Source: Pseudoalteromonas phenolica
GTDB taxonomy: Bacteria; Pseudomonadota; Gammaproteobacteria; Enterobacterales; Alteromonadaceae
Direction: 5' to 3'
DNA length: 64,000 bases
Assembly (NCBI RefSeq): GCF_005876835.1
Contig: NZ_PPSW01000007.1
Coordinates: 248,001 to 312,000 of the forward strand
Made by a program: the position numbers and the translations under genes. Numbering within the stretch: the stretch's first letter is position 1; the number at the start of each line of letters is the position of its first letter. Shown piece by piece: positions 47,690 through 57,270 of this stretch. A model generated the notes under the pieces. It did not search any database. It saw nothing but the letters and a program-made list of their open reading frames with translations, and had not been told where the DNA came from.

Positions 47690-49723
47690 ATGAAACGTTT
47701 TACCTTGTTGTTAGCGGCTTGGGCCTTTAGTTTAAGCGCCACACCGTTAACATCAGAAGTTATTTCTGAAGCCAAAAAGCTCACCAAGGAAGGTAAACTC
47801 GATGTCGCATTGAAAACGCTCGAACGTGAAAAACAGTTAATTTTTCAACCTCAGGTTAATTTGCAAAGAGCTAAAATAGCCCGTGAGCAAGCGCAATATA
47901 ACCAAGCCATAGAGCTTTTATTACCACTACTCACACTACCTGAACAAAGCCTAGAGTTCAGATATGAGGTTAATAAAGAGTTAGGTGTTAACTTCCGTCG
48001 AAACATGAATACAGATAAAGCGGAATATTATTATTTAGCTGCAAAACAAGTTGCGCTTTCTCTCAATAATAATGACCTTAAAGCGCAGTCAATGATCAAC
48101 CTTGGTGTTTTATATGAAGCCCAAGGTGCATTTGATAAAGCGATGGAGCAACAAACTAAGGCACAAAAAGCGTTAGAAAGCTCAGAAAACAATGAACTAA
48201 AAGCTGCCAATTACTACAACCTGTTTGGTTTATCTAATATGCTGCGTCAAGGGACACAAGCGCGTTTTTTCCTTGAACAAGCCCTTGTTTACGATAAAAA
48301 AACCGGCCATAAACGCAATATAGCTTCAACAGCCCTAACGCTCGCACAACTATCAGCTAAGGAAGATGACTATCAAAACGCCATTCCTCAATTGAATGAA
48401 GCTATCTCGTTATTAGAACAGCTAAATGCCAATGAAGGCTTATCTAGTGCACATGGCACCTTATTCAGTATCTATGCAAAACAAAATAAGTTTTCTGAAA
48501 GTTTATGGCATGCCAAAAAAGAAAACGCTTATGCTGAAAAGACTGAATCTACAGTTCGTAAGTTTTGGTCATATATTCATTTGGCACAAGCCTACGTCCA
48601 ACTTAAGCAACCAGATTTGGCAATCAATTACCTTGAGATGGCCAAACCGCTTACAGAGCAATTTAAATCTGCTTTTTTTGCTCATCAATATAATTTATAT
48701 ACCAGTGAGACTTATGCACAGAAAGAGAACTTTGAGCAAGCATATAAGTACCTTCTCAAGGCATCTAAAAATTACAAAGCTGTTTCTGAAAACAAAGAGG
48801 AGCGGGATACCGCCACAATTAAAAAGCGCTTGGATAACTTATTAAAGTCATTGAAACTTGCGCAGGAAGAAAAGAAACACGCACTAACAACCATAGAATT
48901 AGAAAATGAAACCTTGCAAAAACGCATTTGGTTATTAGCCAGCTTACTCATCTCAGTTGTGAGTGGTTTTATTATTTATGCTTACTATATAAAGCAAAAA
49001 AATACTCACTATAAGGCTCAAATGTATCAGCATAACCTTGAACAAAAGGAACAAATGCTTGCTGATATTTCTCATGAACTTCGCACTCCCCTGAGTGTAC
49101 TCAAACTGCATATTGAAGCGCTCGAACATAACCTGATCGATGATAAGTTTTTAGCCTACGGCAAGATCAATGACAAAATTGCACAGCTTAATAATCTTAT
49201 TTCGGATGTATACCAACTATCTCAATTGCAAAATAAAGCTCTCTATATCGATTTGCAAGAAGTCAATTTACACCAGCTTACGCAAAAGTTTATGTCCGAT
49301 ATTAAAGTACTGACAGAGCAAAACCAGCTTAGATTTATAAGTGACATCGACTTTGCTGCAAATACGGTATTGAAAACGGATCAATCAAAGCTCGTACAAG
49401 TGATACTCAACCTTGCGAAAAATGCTTGTCTCTACACGGATGCGCCGGGACATGTCAGACTAAAAGTAAGAGCAAATCATACCCAGGTGTTTATTCAACT
49501 CGATGATTCTAGCCCTGGTGTGAGTGATGAAGACTTACCAAGACTTTTTGATCGACTTTACAGGATTGACAAGTCTCGCTCTCGGGCCTTAGGCGGTTCA
49601 GGATTAGGGCTGTCAATTTGCCAAAGCTTAGTTCAGGCTTTAGGAGGAAAAATAGTACTTAAACATGGAAAGTCTGGCGGTTTGTGTGTTCAGATCACTT
49701 TGCCAATTAAGCGCAATACCTAA
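47690..49723 (+). CDS. Histidine kinase with exported TPR sensor domain
   Basis: 677 residues from the ATG at 47690 (an upstream TTG is possible). A signal peptide, then about seven tetratricopeptide repeats (40-380; for example KAQSMINLGVLYEAQGAFDKAME and RKFWSYIHLAQAYVQLKQPDLAINYLE), a coiled coil, one membrane helix (about 408-428), and a kinase core with DISHELRTPLSVLKLHIEAL, NLAKNACLYT, and GGSGLGLSICQSL. Periplasmic TPRs suggest sensing of a protein or peptide ligand. No response regulator is beside it on the same strand; the nearest is at 51909-52592, on the other side of rmuC. Confidence 0.9.
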   Translation: MKRFTLLLAAWAFSLSATPLTSEVISEAKKLTKEGKLDVALKTLEREKQLIFQPQVNLQRAKIAREQAQYNQAIELLLPLLTLPEQSLEFRYEVNKELGVNFRRNMNTDKAEYYYLAAKQVALSLNNNDLKAQSMINLGVLYEAQGAFDKAMEQQTKAQKALESSENNELKAANYYNLFGLSNMLRQGTQARFFLEQALVYDKKTGHKRNIASTALTLAQLSAKEDDYQNAIPQLNEAISLLEQLNANEGLSSAHGTLFSIYAKQNKFSESLWHAKKENAYAEKTESTVRKFWSYIHLAQAYVQLKQPDLAINYLEMAKPLTEQFKSAFFAHQYNLYTSETYAQKENFEQAYKYLLKASKNYKAVSENKEERDTATIKKRLDNLLKSLKLAQEEKKHALTTIELENETLQKRIWLLASLLISVVSGFIIYAYYIKQKNTHYKAQMYQHNLEQKEQMLADISHELRTPLSVLKLHIEALEHNLIDDKFLAYGKINDKIAQLNNLISDVYQLSQLQNKALYIDLQEVNLHQLTQKFMSDIKVLTEQNQLRFISDIDFAANTVLKTDQSKLVQVILNLAKNACLYTDAPGHVRLKVRANHTQVFIQLDDSSPGVSDEDLPRLFDRLYRIDKSRSRALGGSGLGLSICQSLVQALGGKIVLKHGKSGGLCVQITLPIKRNT

Positions 49724-49838
49724 AGCTTCATAACTCAATTTGTAGGCTCTTCTAAGCCTACAAATTTACTCCACATTCACTCCATTTTTCTTCCACATTG
49801 GTTTGTTTTAATAATGCCATTAACACGGGAGAAAGAAT

Positions 49839-50330
49839 ATGTCTCAACCAACTTTAAAACATGGCGATTGGGCGAAAATCATTGAAACGCGCCAAAAGCA
49901 AAATAGTACCCAAAAATCACGAAAATCATCGTTCAAATTTGTCTCTATTGGGCTCGTCTTCCTGGCTATTTTTGCAGTTTTTTATTGGACTAGTTTACCT
50001 GCAACTCAAGCGCAAACACCACTGTCAGATGACTCGCAGACTCGTATTGCACGCTATTTTTCAAAACAATTTATGATGGGCACTTGGCAACTAGATGAAG
50101 TAAAGTTTAGTGAATACGGTGTTATCACACATGTTCGAGTACCTGAAAAGCTAAACATGGACGGTGACGTACTAAGAAATTACATACAGCACTCTCTTTG
50201 TCCGCCTGCAAGCAGTGTGATCTGGCAAGATGTTAAAACACATCCTCTGACTCTAAATTTATTTGTGTCATTGCAACGAAAAGGGCAAAAAGCCAAATGT
50301 AATAACCCTAATTCAAGACACAACAGTTAA
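49839..50330 (+). CDS. Small inner-membrane protein, unknown
   Basis: 163 residues: a basic cytoplasmic N-terminus (about 1-28, KIIETRQKQNSTQKSRKSS), one membrane helix (FVSIGLVFLAIFAVFYW, about 29-48) and a periplasmic domain with two cysteines (LCPPAS, KCNNP). GGAGAAAGA precedes the ATG. It follows the kinase gene by 115 bp and ends before the terminator at 50351. Family not recognised; a partner of the kinase is possible only by position. Confidence 0.6.
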   Translation: MSQPTLKHGDWAKIIETRQKQNSTQKSRKSSFKFVSIGLVFLAIFAVFYWTSLPATQAQTPLSDDSQTRIARYFSKQFMMGTWQLDEVKFSEYGVITHVRVPEKLNMDGDVLRNYIQHSLCPPASSVIWQDVKTHPLTLNLFVSLQRKGQKAKCNNPNSRHNS

Positions 50331-50350
50331 CCCAACAAAACTGAGAGAAC

Positions 50351-50376
50351 AAAGGAGCCAAAAGGCTCCTTTTTTA
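50351..50376 (+). terminator. Bidirectional terminator
   Basis: Stem AAAGGAGCC/GGCTCCTTT with loop AAAA and T-run; it lies between converging genes, four bases from the rmuC stop. Confidence 0.9.
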
Positions 50377-50379
50377 TTG

Positions 50380-51843
50380 CTATTCTAGCTCTAATCGAGC
50401 TTTTTCTTGCAAAGAATCTGGAAGCTCTTTAGTGACTGACACGCCGAGCTCTTTAAACTCTGAAGCTTGTTTGATTAAATTACCTTTGCCGGCATAAAGC
50501 TGAGAAAAGGCTTTCTCATAACTCTCTTTGGCTTTATCTAACTGAGTACCGACCCCTTCCATACTATTGAGAAAACCATTGAGCTTGTTATAAAAACGCT
50601 CAGCACGTAAAGCGAGTTCACGGCTATGCTTTGATTGTTCTTCAAAACGCCAAAGCTGTTTGACTATGTTAAGGCTGGTTAAAAGCGTAGTGGGTGTCGC
50701 AACTAAAACATTATGCTCTAACGCATGTTGATAAATGGCTGGATTATGTTTAACTGCCGCAACAAATGCCGATTCTATAGGAATAAACATGATCACCACT
50801 TCAGGTGAGTTGATCCCAGGTAGCTTTTCATACCGTTTATCGCCCAACTCCTTAATACGATCTGCCACAGCCTCATAGTGCTGGATTAAGGCGGTTTGCG
50901 CTTCAGCGTCACATTCCGCATTCACGTAACGAGTGTATGCATTTAATGATGTTTTAGCATCAATGATTAAGTGCTTTTGCTGGGGAAGGTAGACCAATAC
51001 ATCCGGTCTAAACTTGCCAACTTCAGTGGTAAAAGACGCTTCTCTTTTGTAATCATCACCCGCTCTTAAGCCCGCACTGTCTAAAACATTTTCAAGCATT
51101 AGCTCTCCCCAGTTACCTTGGGTTTTCTTCTGTCCTTGCAGTGCAGTCGTTAATTTATCAGCTTGTTCAGTGATTGATTTATTATTAGCTTGTAGGTGTA
51201 ACAGCTCGGTTTTTAATGCTGCGCGCTGCTTCAGCTCTTCACTATGAATGGCTTCCATTTTGTCACGAAAGCCTTTTAATTCACCTTGAACTGGTTGCAG
51301 CAATTGACCAATTCGTTCTTGGCTTTGTTGTCCAAAACGCTGCGACTTTTCTTCGAAAATTTGATTAGCTAAGTTTTCAAACTCTTGTTTCAGTTGAGTC
51401 TTAGTTTGCTCTAAATGGTTAAGTTGTGCTTCTAATGCCGCTTGTTTTTGCTCTGATGACGCCTTTAATTCAGCTAACTCAACTGCAATGAGGCTTTTCT
51501 CTTGCTGTAGCGTTTGTAAATTTTGTTCACCCTGTTGCCAAAGCTTATGGAATTGTTGAGCCTGAAGTTGTTTCTCACTTAAGCGAGCTTGAGTTTGTTG
51601 AACTTGACCATGTAGCTGCAACTTATCATTTTGTAGCTGTTGCGCTAATTCCTGCTCAGTTTTGTGAGCTTGTTGCAATTGCGCTTGTTGAGCAGTGTGT
51701 TGCTCAAGTTGCAATTCAAGTTGATGGATTAAAGATTGTTTTTTTACAAGGCGTTGCCAAAAAAAAGGCAAAGGAGTAGCAACGACTAGGATGCCAACTA
51801 TGCCATGCACCCAAGTTAATTGCGAGATAAATGAATCAATCAT
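50380..51843 (-). CDS. rmuC: DNA recombination protein RmuC
   Basis: 487 residues with an N-terminal membrane helix (about 12-30), a very Gln-rich coiled coil (30-215), and the conserved RmuC domain NWGELMLENVLDSAGLRAGDDY, FRPDVLVYLPQQKHLIIDAKTSL and EVVIMFIPIESAFVAAV, a restriction endonuclease-like fold. In E. coli it limits recombination at short inverted repeats. Size matches the family. It separates a histidine kinase gene (plus) from a response regulator gene (minus). Confidence 0.94.
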   Translation of the reverse strand: MIDSFISQLTWVHGIVGILVVATPLPFFWQRLVKKQSLIHQLELQLEQHTAQQAQLQQAHKTEQELAQQLQNDKLQLHGQVQQTQARLSEKQLQAQQFHKLWQQGEQNLQTLQQEKSLIAVELAELKASSEQKQAALEAQLNHLEQTKTQLKQEFENLANQIFEEKSQRFGQQSQERIGQLLQPVQGELKGFRDKMEAIHSEELKQRAALKTELLHLQANNKSITEQADKLTTALQGQKKTQGNWGELMLENVLDSAGLRAGDDYKREASFTTEVGKFRPDVLVYLPQQKHLIIDAKTSLNAYTRYVNAECDAEAQTALIQHYEAVADRIKELGDKRYEKLPGINSPEVVIMFIPIESAFVAAVKHNPAIYQHALEHNVLVATPTTLLTSLNIVKQLWRFEEQSKHSRELALRAERFYNKLNGFLNSMEGVGTQLDKAKESYEKAFSQLYAGKGNLIKQASEFKELGVSVTKELPDSLQEKARLELE

Positions 51844-51908
51844 ATCAACCTCTTAATATTATTATTAGGTTGATAATACCTTAGTCAAGGCGAGGGTTCA
51901 CTAATGGG

Positions 51909-52592
51909 TTAAACTGCCGTGTCTATTTGCTGTTCATCAAAACGATACCCAGCCCCATATACCGAACCTACCAGCTTAGAAGATACACCTATTTGCTTAA
52001 TTTTCTTACGGATATTTTTGATGTGGCTGTCTATAACACGATCTGAAATATCAAAGTTATCTGGTTGAATAAAGTCTAGAATTTGTTGACGAGAGAAAAC
52101 ACGACTAGGCGCTTTGTAAAGCAGTGCAAATATATCAAACTCAACTTTAGTTAACGGTAAAGCTTGCCCTTTAAGCTTTATCAATAGTTGCTCTTCATCC
52201 ACCAGTATTTTTTCTGCTTTAGCCTCTAAAGGGGCACAGCGACGAAGAATAGCCCTAACTCGCATCACTAGTTCAGCAGCACTAAAAGGCTTACAGACAT
52301 AATCATCAGCACCAAACTCAAGGCCTCTTAGCCTGTCAGCTTCAGCGACTTTTGCCGTCATCATCAAAATAGGCACCATTGAAAATTGTCTGATCTGCTT
52401 CATACATTCAACCCCATCTTGGTTGGGGATCATAATGTCCATTAAAATGGCATCAGGTTTATGTTGAGCAACCCAATCGACAACCTCTGCCCCATCGGCA
52501 ATATGGGTGACTTCGAATTGAGCGGCTTTAAAAAATAACATCACCTGCTCGGCAATGTCATATTCATCTTCAACAATTAGAATATGTGGCAT
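51909..52592 (-). CDS. OmpR-family response regulator
   Basis: 227 residues with phosphoacceptor Asp52 (ILMDIMIPNQDG), Thr/Ser switch in ILMMTAKV, Lys in VCKPFSAAE and a winged-helix domain (about 125-220, SHIKNIRKKIKQIGVSSKLVGSVYGAGYRF). No kinase is adjacent on the same strand; the TPR kinase 2.2 kb away is a possible partner. It follows the 70-residue ORF by 14 bases and may be cotranscribed. Confidence 0.9.
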   Translation of the reverse strand: MPHILIVEDEYDIAEQVMLFFKAAQFEVTHIADGAEVVDWVAQHKPDAILMDIMIPNQDGVECMKQIRQFSMVPILMMTAKVAEADRLRGLEFGADDYVCKPFSAAELVMRVRAILRRCAPLEAKAEKILVDEEQLLIKLKGQALPLTKVEFDIFALLYKAPSRVFSRQQILDFIQPDNFDISDRVIDSHIKNIRKKIKQIGVSSKLVGSVYGAGYRFDEQQIDTAV

Positions 52593-52606
52593 GGTTTCTT
52601 ATTTTA

Positions 52607-52807
52607 TTACTGAGTCTTTAGACATTTTAGTTGTTTAAGCTGAGCTTTAACACTTTGCTTTAGCTCATACGATAAAGTTTCATCAAATAAAAGCATAGTT
52701 AAAATGCTTGAAAGATCTTCACTACTAGCAACTTCTGAAAGCAAATCCTGATCACAAGGTGAAAGTGGCTCAATAAAACTTAATTCAGATTGTTGATAGC
52801 AAAGCAT
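52607..52807 (-). CDS. Short acidic protein upstream of the response regulator
   Basis: 66 residues from the ATG at 52807, which has GGAG seven bases upstream; a longer in-frame start is rejected for poor spacing. Sequence MLCYQQSELSFIEPLSPCDQDLLSEVASSED, then a helical LTMLLFDETLSYELKQSVKAQLKQL. No family recognised. Its short distance to the regulator gene suggests one transcript, so it may be a small modulator. Confidence 0.55.
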   Translation of the reverse strand: MLCYQQSELSFIEPLSPCDQDLLSEVASSEDLSSILTMLLFDETLSYELKQSVKAQLKQLKCLKTQ

Positions 52808-52905
52808 AATCGACTCCAAATCGGCTGTAATTAACTAAAGTAAGTAAGCGATAGTGTAATTAAAGCAACACAATGTGGATCAAATATGGAATAGAGTAAA
52901 AAGCA

Positions 52906-52941
52906 TAAAAAAATGGCCAACTATAAGTTGGCCATTAAAAA
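52906..52941 (-). terminator. Terminator of the SNF2 gene (bidirectional)
   Basis: Stem AATGGCCAACT/AGTTGGCCATT with loop ATA and T-runs in both directions, about 95 bp after the helicase gene. Confidence 0.85.
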
Positions 52942-53036
52942 CAAGTAAGTTAAGGGGGGAAATAAAACAGTAATTCTGCATCACTGTACTTATAGACTGC
53001 CCTTTATCGAGTTAGTTCAAAATAATTTTAACTTTT

Positions 53037-56000
53037 TTAGCTTTGCAATAGTGCAAGCATTTGCTCCTCATTAAAACTATTGAAACTCATATGTTTATCA
53101 TTAAATAAAGCATCAACCAGAGCCTGCTTTTGTTGCTGCATAGTAAACACTTTTTGCTCTATTGAATCTGCCATAATTAATTTATAGACAAAAACAGGCT
53201 TATCTTGTCCTATTCGATACGCTCTATCAGTCGCTTGATTTTCTACCGCCGGATTCCACCAGGGATCAAAATGGATCACTGTGTCAGCTTGCGTCAAATT
53301 CAGTCCTGTTCCACCCGCTTTTAAACTAATCAAAAACACGTTGCTCTCACCTTCCGTGAACGTCGAGATCACTTTGTCTCTGTGACGTGTTTGGCCAGTA
53401 AGCATACTAAATGTGATACCAAGCTCCTTGCAATGCGCTGCAATCAAATCAAGTACTGACGTGAACTGACTGAAAATAATCACTTTACGACCCTGCGTAA
53501 GCATTTCAGGTAGATGTTCTCCCAGCCACGCCAATTTAGCACCTACTTCGGAAGTTTCATTGTCGACTAATTTAGGGTGACAACAAATTTGTCTAAGCTT
53601 CAAGAGGGCATCTAAAAATGCCAATTTACTTCGCTCAACACCTTGTTCTTTAAAAAGCTCTAATAGCTTATTTTCTAGTTGTTTTTGTATATTTGAATAT
53701 AACTGAGCTTGTATTGGTGCGAACTGTAACTCTTTCACTAATTCAGTTTTACTAGGTAGCTCGGTCGCTACTTGTTGCTTGGTTCGACGTAAGATAAATG
53801 GTGAAATAAGGTCTTTGAGCTCAGAAACACGACTTTGGTCTTGCTCTTTTTCTATAGGCTGCTGGAAATAACCTTTAAATTGCTGCTTTGTGCCTAATAT
53901 TTCGGGCATAACGAAATCGAGCAATGATTTAAGCTCAAGCAAATTATTTTCAACGGGCGTGCCACTGAGACAAAGCTTAAACTGTGCAGACAATTGCTTA
54001 ACACATTTAGAGACTTGCGCTGCCTCATTTTTAATGTACTGCGCTTCATCTAGTACAATCGAATCGAAATTGAGCCCTTTATAATACTCAAGATCACGTT
54101 TCAATAATGGATAAGTAGTTAAGATAAAACGTGCACCATGAAGGTTATTTAATACCTTATCACGTTGACTGCCGTGGACCGTCGTCAACTGTAAATTAGG
54201 CGCAAAACGCGCAAACTCATTTTGCCAATTTCCTACCAAACTCGTTGGACACACAATTAGGCTCGGCTTAGTCACTAAGGTATTATGCTGATTAATAAAG
54301 TAAGCGATAACTTGTAGTGTTTTACCTAATCCCATGTCATCCGCAAGGATCCCCCCAAGCTGATGACGATGTAAGAACTTTAACCAGTTTACGCCCAGCT
54401 CTTGATAATCTCTCAATGTAAATAAATCACTGTTATGATTACTTGGTTTCAATTGAGTTTGATCGGGGCTATTGAGCTCACTTAAATAGTCAAGCAGCTT
54501 CTTATCTTTACATTCAATGTTGAGCTCATCGATAGTAAATAGTTGCTTGATCACCGACAGAGGGAATTTAAATTGCGCACTTGAAGCGTAATAACTAAAC
54601 CGGGCTTTTAAAGACATCAACTTGTCATAAGCCCGTCTTTCTAGCGCATAAGTATGTTTGGCAATTTCGACATAATAAAAGTGATTAGCAAGTGTATTTA
54701 CTTCGAGTTCAGCATGTTTATCCCAGTCAAGTAAGACAGGATTAGAGTCGAGTAATACTTTACCTGAGATATGATGATGCTTGTCCCTTTTCAACAATAA
54801 AGACACTTTAGTTGATATAACCGAACTCGATTCAGTGATCTCATCTACCTGCCAACCTTTGCTTTGCAAGTGGCCTCTTATTTCATGGTTAAACCAATGG
54901 ATAAATGCACCATCTTGTTGAGGCAAAACAAAAAGGTCATCTTCAAAACGTAAGCCTAGACCTAGTAAATATTGCTCAGAGCGTTTTAAAGTTTTGCTGA
55001 TTTCTGTATTTTTTGCATCGGTCTTTAGCGATGAGATCAGCTTAAAGCCAAAATATGCGTCTGAGGCAACTAATTTAAGCTTTAAAGGTACACCTGATGA
55101 CTCTAGCTCCGTTTGCGCACCATTTGGCATGCTGACAATATTATCAGCAAATACCTCTTGGAATCGCTTCACCACTTGCATGAGTTGATCATTCGGTACT
55201 GCAGGCATGGTGTTGATATGTGCTAGCTCTTGGGCACTGAGCGCACTATTGATTCGACCTATGGTATGTGTATCTGTATCCAAATAGAGCGGCGGATCAG
55301 TTTTGATAAGATGCCAAGTTTCGACCCCCTCAACCGACGCCACTAGTTGTGACTTATCATTCTTTTGCTGCCAGCTCAGCGCAAGGTTGGCCTGATGACC
55401 GAGCTTTAAAGGTGTTCTACTGTTTTGTAAGAAAAGTCGCTTTGTTTGTAAAAGCTGATTAACCGCTTCAAAGCCCCACTTGCCTGAAAGCTCATAATGA
55501 CCTGGTGAGTTTTGCGAGCGAACCCAACTAAATAGTCTAAAGTCAGACTCAAGCAAGCCAGGAGGCGCTACAGGGCTATTTAACTGAGGTTCAGTCAACA
55601 GACGACCTAATGGATACTGACCATCGGGACGATAGGGCGACATTTTGGGATAAAGTAATAGTTCCTGACCAATTGGTTCGAGCGTGAACAACAAGACATT
55701 GTCAGTCTCAATAGATTCGCCATGCTGCAAACTTGCTAATTCATTAAACCAGTCATTCACTAGAAATGCTTCACCAAAGCCACCAGAATGCTCAACTTTT
55801 AGCTTGAGGAGAACAGCAGCAATGTGTCGACATTTAGCATTATTGGAGCAGGTACATTGCGCATCTACACTCGGGTTATTATTAACTTTGGTAATTTTGA
55901 TATGTTGAGAGAAGGTATTACCAAAATTGCCAATGACTTGACTATCGATCGTAGAAAAGTCTTCGCTATGCTCTAAAAAACTAATTTGGGAATTATGAAG

Positions 56001-56141
56001 ATACTCTTTTGCTTTAGATAAGAGACTACTATTGAAGTACTGCTTTAAAAAACGCTCAGAAAGGGGAAATTGAGTCGCTTGCTCTTGTTTTATTTCCTCA
56101 AAGAGAGCAAATAATTGTTCTTTAGATAACTGCGTTGACAT
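53037..56141 (-). CDS. SNF2-family helicase-like protein with SWIM zinc finger
   Basis: 1034 residues. A SWIM domain at about 92-112 (CTCSNNAKCRHIAAVLLKL, pattern CxC...CxH), a long middle region, and a SWI2/SNF2 ATPase: Walker A DDMGLGKT (about 600), DEAQ (about 695), SGTPVENN and the helicase C motif FDPWWNPAVENQATDRAYRIGQ. These proteins translocate on double-stranded DNA. The bacterial role is unclear, perhaps removal of bound proteins. It is a single gene with a terminator. SWIM plus SNF2 is the common bacterial arrangement, and the length is normal. Confidence 0.93.
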   Translation of the reverse strand: MSTQLSKEQLFALFEEIKQEQATQFPLSERFLKQYFNSSLLSKAKEYLHNSQISFLEHSEDFSTIDSQVIGNFGNTFSQHIKITKVNNNPSVDAQCTCSNNAKCRHIAAVLLKLKVEHSGGFGEAFLVNDWFNELASLQHGESIETDNVLLFTLEPIGQELLLYPKMSPYRPDGQYPLGRLLTEPQLNSPVAPPGLLESDFRLFSWVRSQNSPGHYELSGKWGFEAVNQLLQTKRLFLQNSRTPLKLGHQANLALSWQQKNDKSQLVASVEGVETWHLIKTDPPLYLDTDTHTIGRINSALSAQELAHINTMPAVPNDQLMQVVKRFQEVFADNIVSMPNGAQTELESSGVPLKLKLVASDAYFGFKLISSLKTDAKNTEISKTLKRSEQYLLGLGLRFEDDLFVLPQQDGAFIHWFNHEIRGHLQSKGWQVDEITESSSVISTKVSLLLKRDKHHHISGKVLLDSNPVLLDWDKHAELEVNTLANHFYYVEIAKHTYALERRAYDKLMSLKARFSYYASSAQFKFPLSVIKQLFTIDELNIECKDKKLLDYLSELNSPDQTQLKPSNHNSDLFTLRDYQELGVNWLKFLHRHQLGGILADDMGLGKTLQVIAYFINQHNTLVTKPSLIVCPTSLVGNWQNEFARFAPNLQLTTVHGSQRDKVLNNLHGARFILTTYPLLKRDLEYYKGLNFDSIVLDEAQYIKNEAAQVSKCVKQLSAQFKLCLSGTPVENNLLELKSLLDFVMPEILGTKQQFKGYFQQPIEKEQDQSRVSELKDLISPFILRRTKQQVATELPSKTELVKELQFAPIQAQLYSNIQKQLENKLLELFKEQGVERSKLAFLDALLKLRQICCHPKLVDNETSEVGAKLAWLGEHLPEMLTQGRKVIIFSQFTSVLDLIAAHCKELGITFSMLTGQTRHRDKVISTFTEGESNVFLISLKAGGTGLNLTQADTVIHFDPWWNPAVENQATDRAYRIGQDKPVFVYKLIMADSIEQKVFTMQQQKQALVDALFNDKHMSFNSFNEEQMLALLQS

Positions 56142-56273
56142 TTAATTCGCGTAAAAATCAAATCATCCGTCCAGTATATGGAAATATGACCAACGAATAA
56201 ACCTAATAAACTTTTTATAGCAAAAAACTTAACTGGTAAGACAAGATATAAATTGAACAATGAAATATAGGAA

Positions 56274-56296
56274 TAAAAAAAGGGCCGAAGCCCTTT
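56274..56296 (-). terminator. parAB terminator
   Basis: Stem AAAGGGC/GCCCTTT with tetraloop (TTCG on the transcript), followed by T7 on the minus strand; it begins directly after the parB stop codon. Confidence 0.92.
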
Positions 56297-56297
56297 A

Positions 56298-57260
56298 TCA
56301 ATTATAAGTAGCGAGGAGCTTTTGTAATTGCTCTAAACGTTTATCAGTGATGACCTGATTATTAATTTTAATTGTTATGTCGCCACTTTTGTTACTTCTT
56401 TGCAAATCAATAAATTCATTGCTAAAGAGAGACTCGTTTCGGCGAACAGGTTGCTCAAAGTTAATCAAGAACTGTGTAATTTTGATAGCACGTTTCTCAT
56501 CACTCATTTCTTCAGACATAAAAGATTGGTTACGCAAATCTTCTAACAGCAAGAAAAACATATCTTGATCTTTTTTAATTGCGTCAATTAATTTCTTTGC
56601 AGCCTCACGACCTAAGTGATTTGGCGTAGGGTAGTGTTGCAAAACTTTTAAAGGAATTTGTTCAAAAGCTTTTAATGAATCAGCGATTGCAGTGTGAGAT
56701 ACCCCTTCAAGCTCCGCAATCTCTCTGTAAGAGCCTTTCTTACCTTGAGCAATCAGTTCTTGCTTAGTATCAGCATAAGCTTGTCCTAGCTCCCACAGGC
56801 TAGGCGCTATATATTGATCGGAAGAAACCGCTAACAGTTTTGCATCTTCATCAGTAAAATCAGGAGAAGATAATACAACATAATCAGCATCAGCAAGTAA
56901 ACAGGCCTTACGGCGTCTAGAACCAGATAAAACCCATTGAACATCACCTTTTGACCAGCACAATGCAGGGTGGAGGTTTCGTTGGTCATTTTTGATTGCT
57001 GGGAGAATGTCAGCAACTGATTTTTGTGAGAGCAAGCTTTGTTCACGGCGATTTTGACCGAATACTCTCGTTTGAGATTCAATATCACTATGTTTGATCA
57101 CCTGACACGTCAAAGTGATCATTCTATTTGGATCACTCGGTGCCGGCATAGTTAATACTTCACCGACAGAAGCTTGTTCTAATAACTCATCTAAACTACT
57201 GGTACTTACAGGCGAAGCAAAAGGGTCTAAGCGAGTGTCATTTTTACGTTTTTTAGCCAT
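56298..57260 (-). CDS. parB: Chromosome-partitioning protein ParB
   Basis: 320 residues. The N-terminal part has the ParB box region with LHPALCWSKGDVQWVLSGSRRRKACLLAD, which corresponds to the conserved ERRxRA-type segment. A helix-turn-helix follows (KGSYREIAELEGVSHTAIADSLKAFEQIP, about 178-206). The C-terminus (SNKSGDITIKINNQVITDKRLEQLQKLL) resembles type Ia ParB dimerisation ends. The size is similar to P1 ParB and Vibrio ParB2. It is 10 bp after parA and should bind parS and work with ParA in segregation of this replicon. No parS was found directly at the operon. Confidence 0.93.
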   Translation of the reverse strand: MAKKRKNDTRLDPFASPVSTSSLDELLEQASVGEVLTMPAPSDPNRMITLTCQVIKHSDIESQTRVFGQNRREQSLLSQKSVADILPAIKNDQRNLHPALCWSKGDVQWVLSGSRRRKACLLADADYVVLSSPDFTDEDAKLLAVSSDQYIAPSLWELGQAYADTKQELIAQGKKGSYREIAELEGVSHTAIADSLKAFEQIPLKVLQHYPTPNHLGREAAKKLIDAIKKDQDMFFLLLEDLRNQSFMSEEMSDEKRAIKITQFLINFEQPVRRNESLFSNEFIDLQRSNKSGDITIKINNQVITDKRLEQLQKLLATYN

Positions 57261-57270
57261 GTAAAACCTA

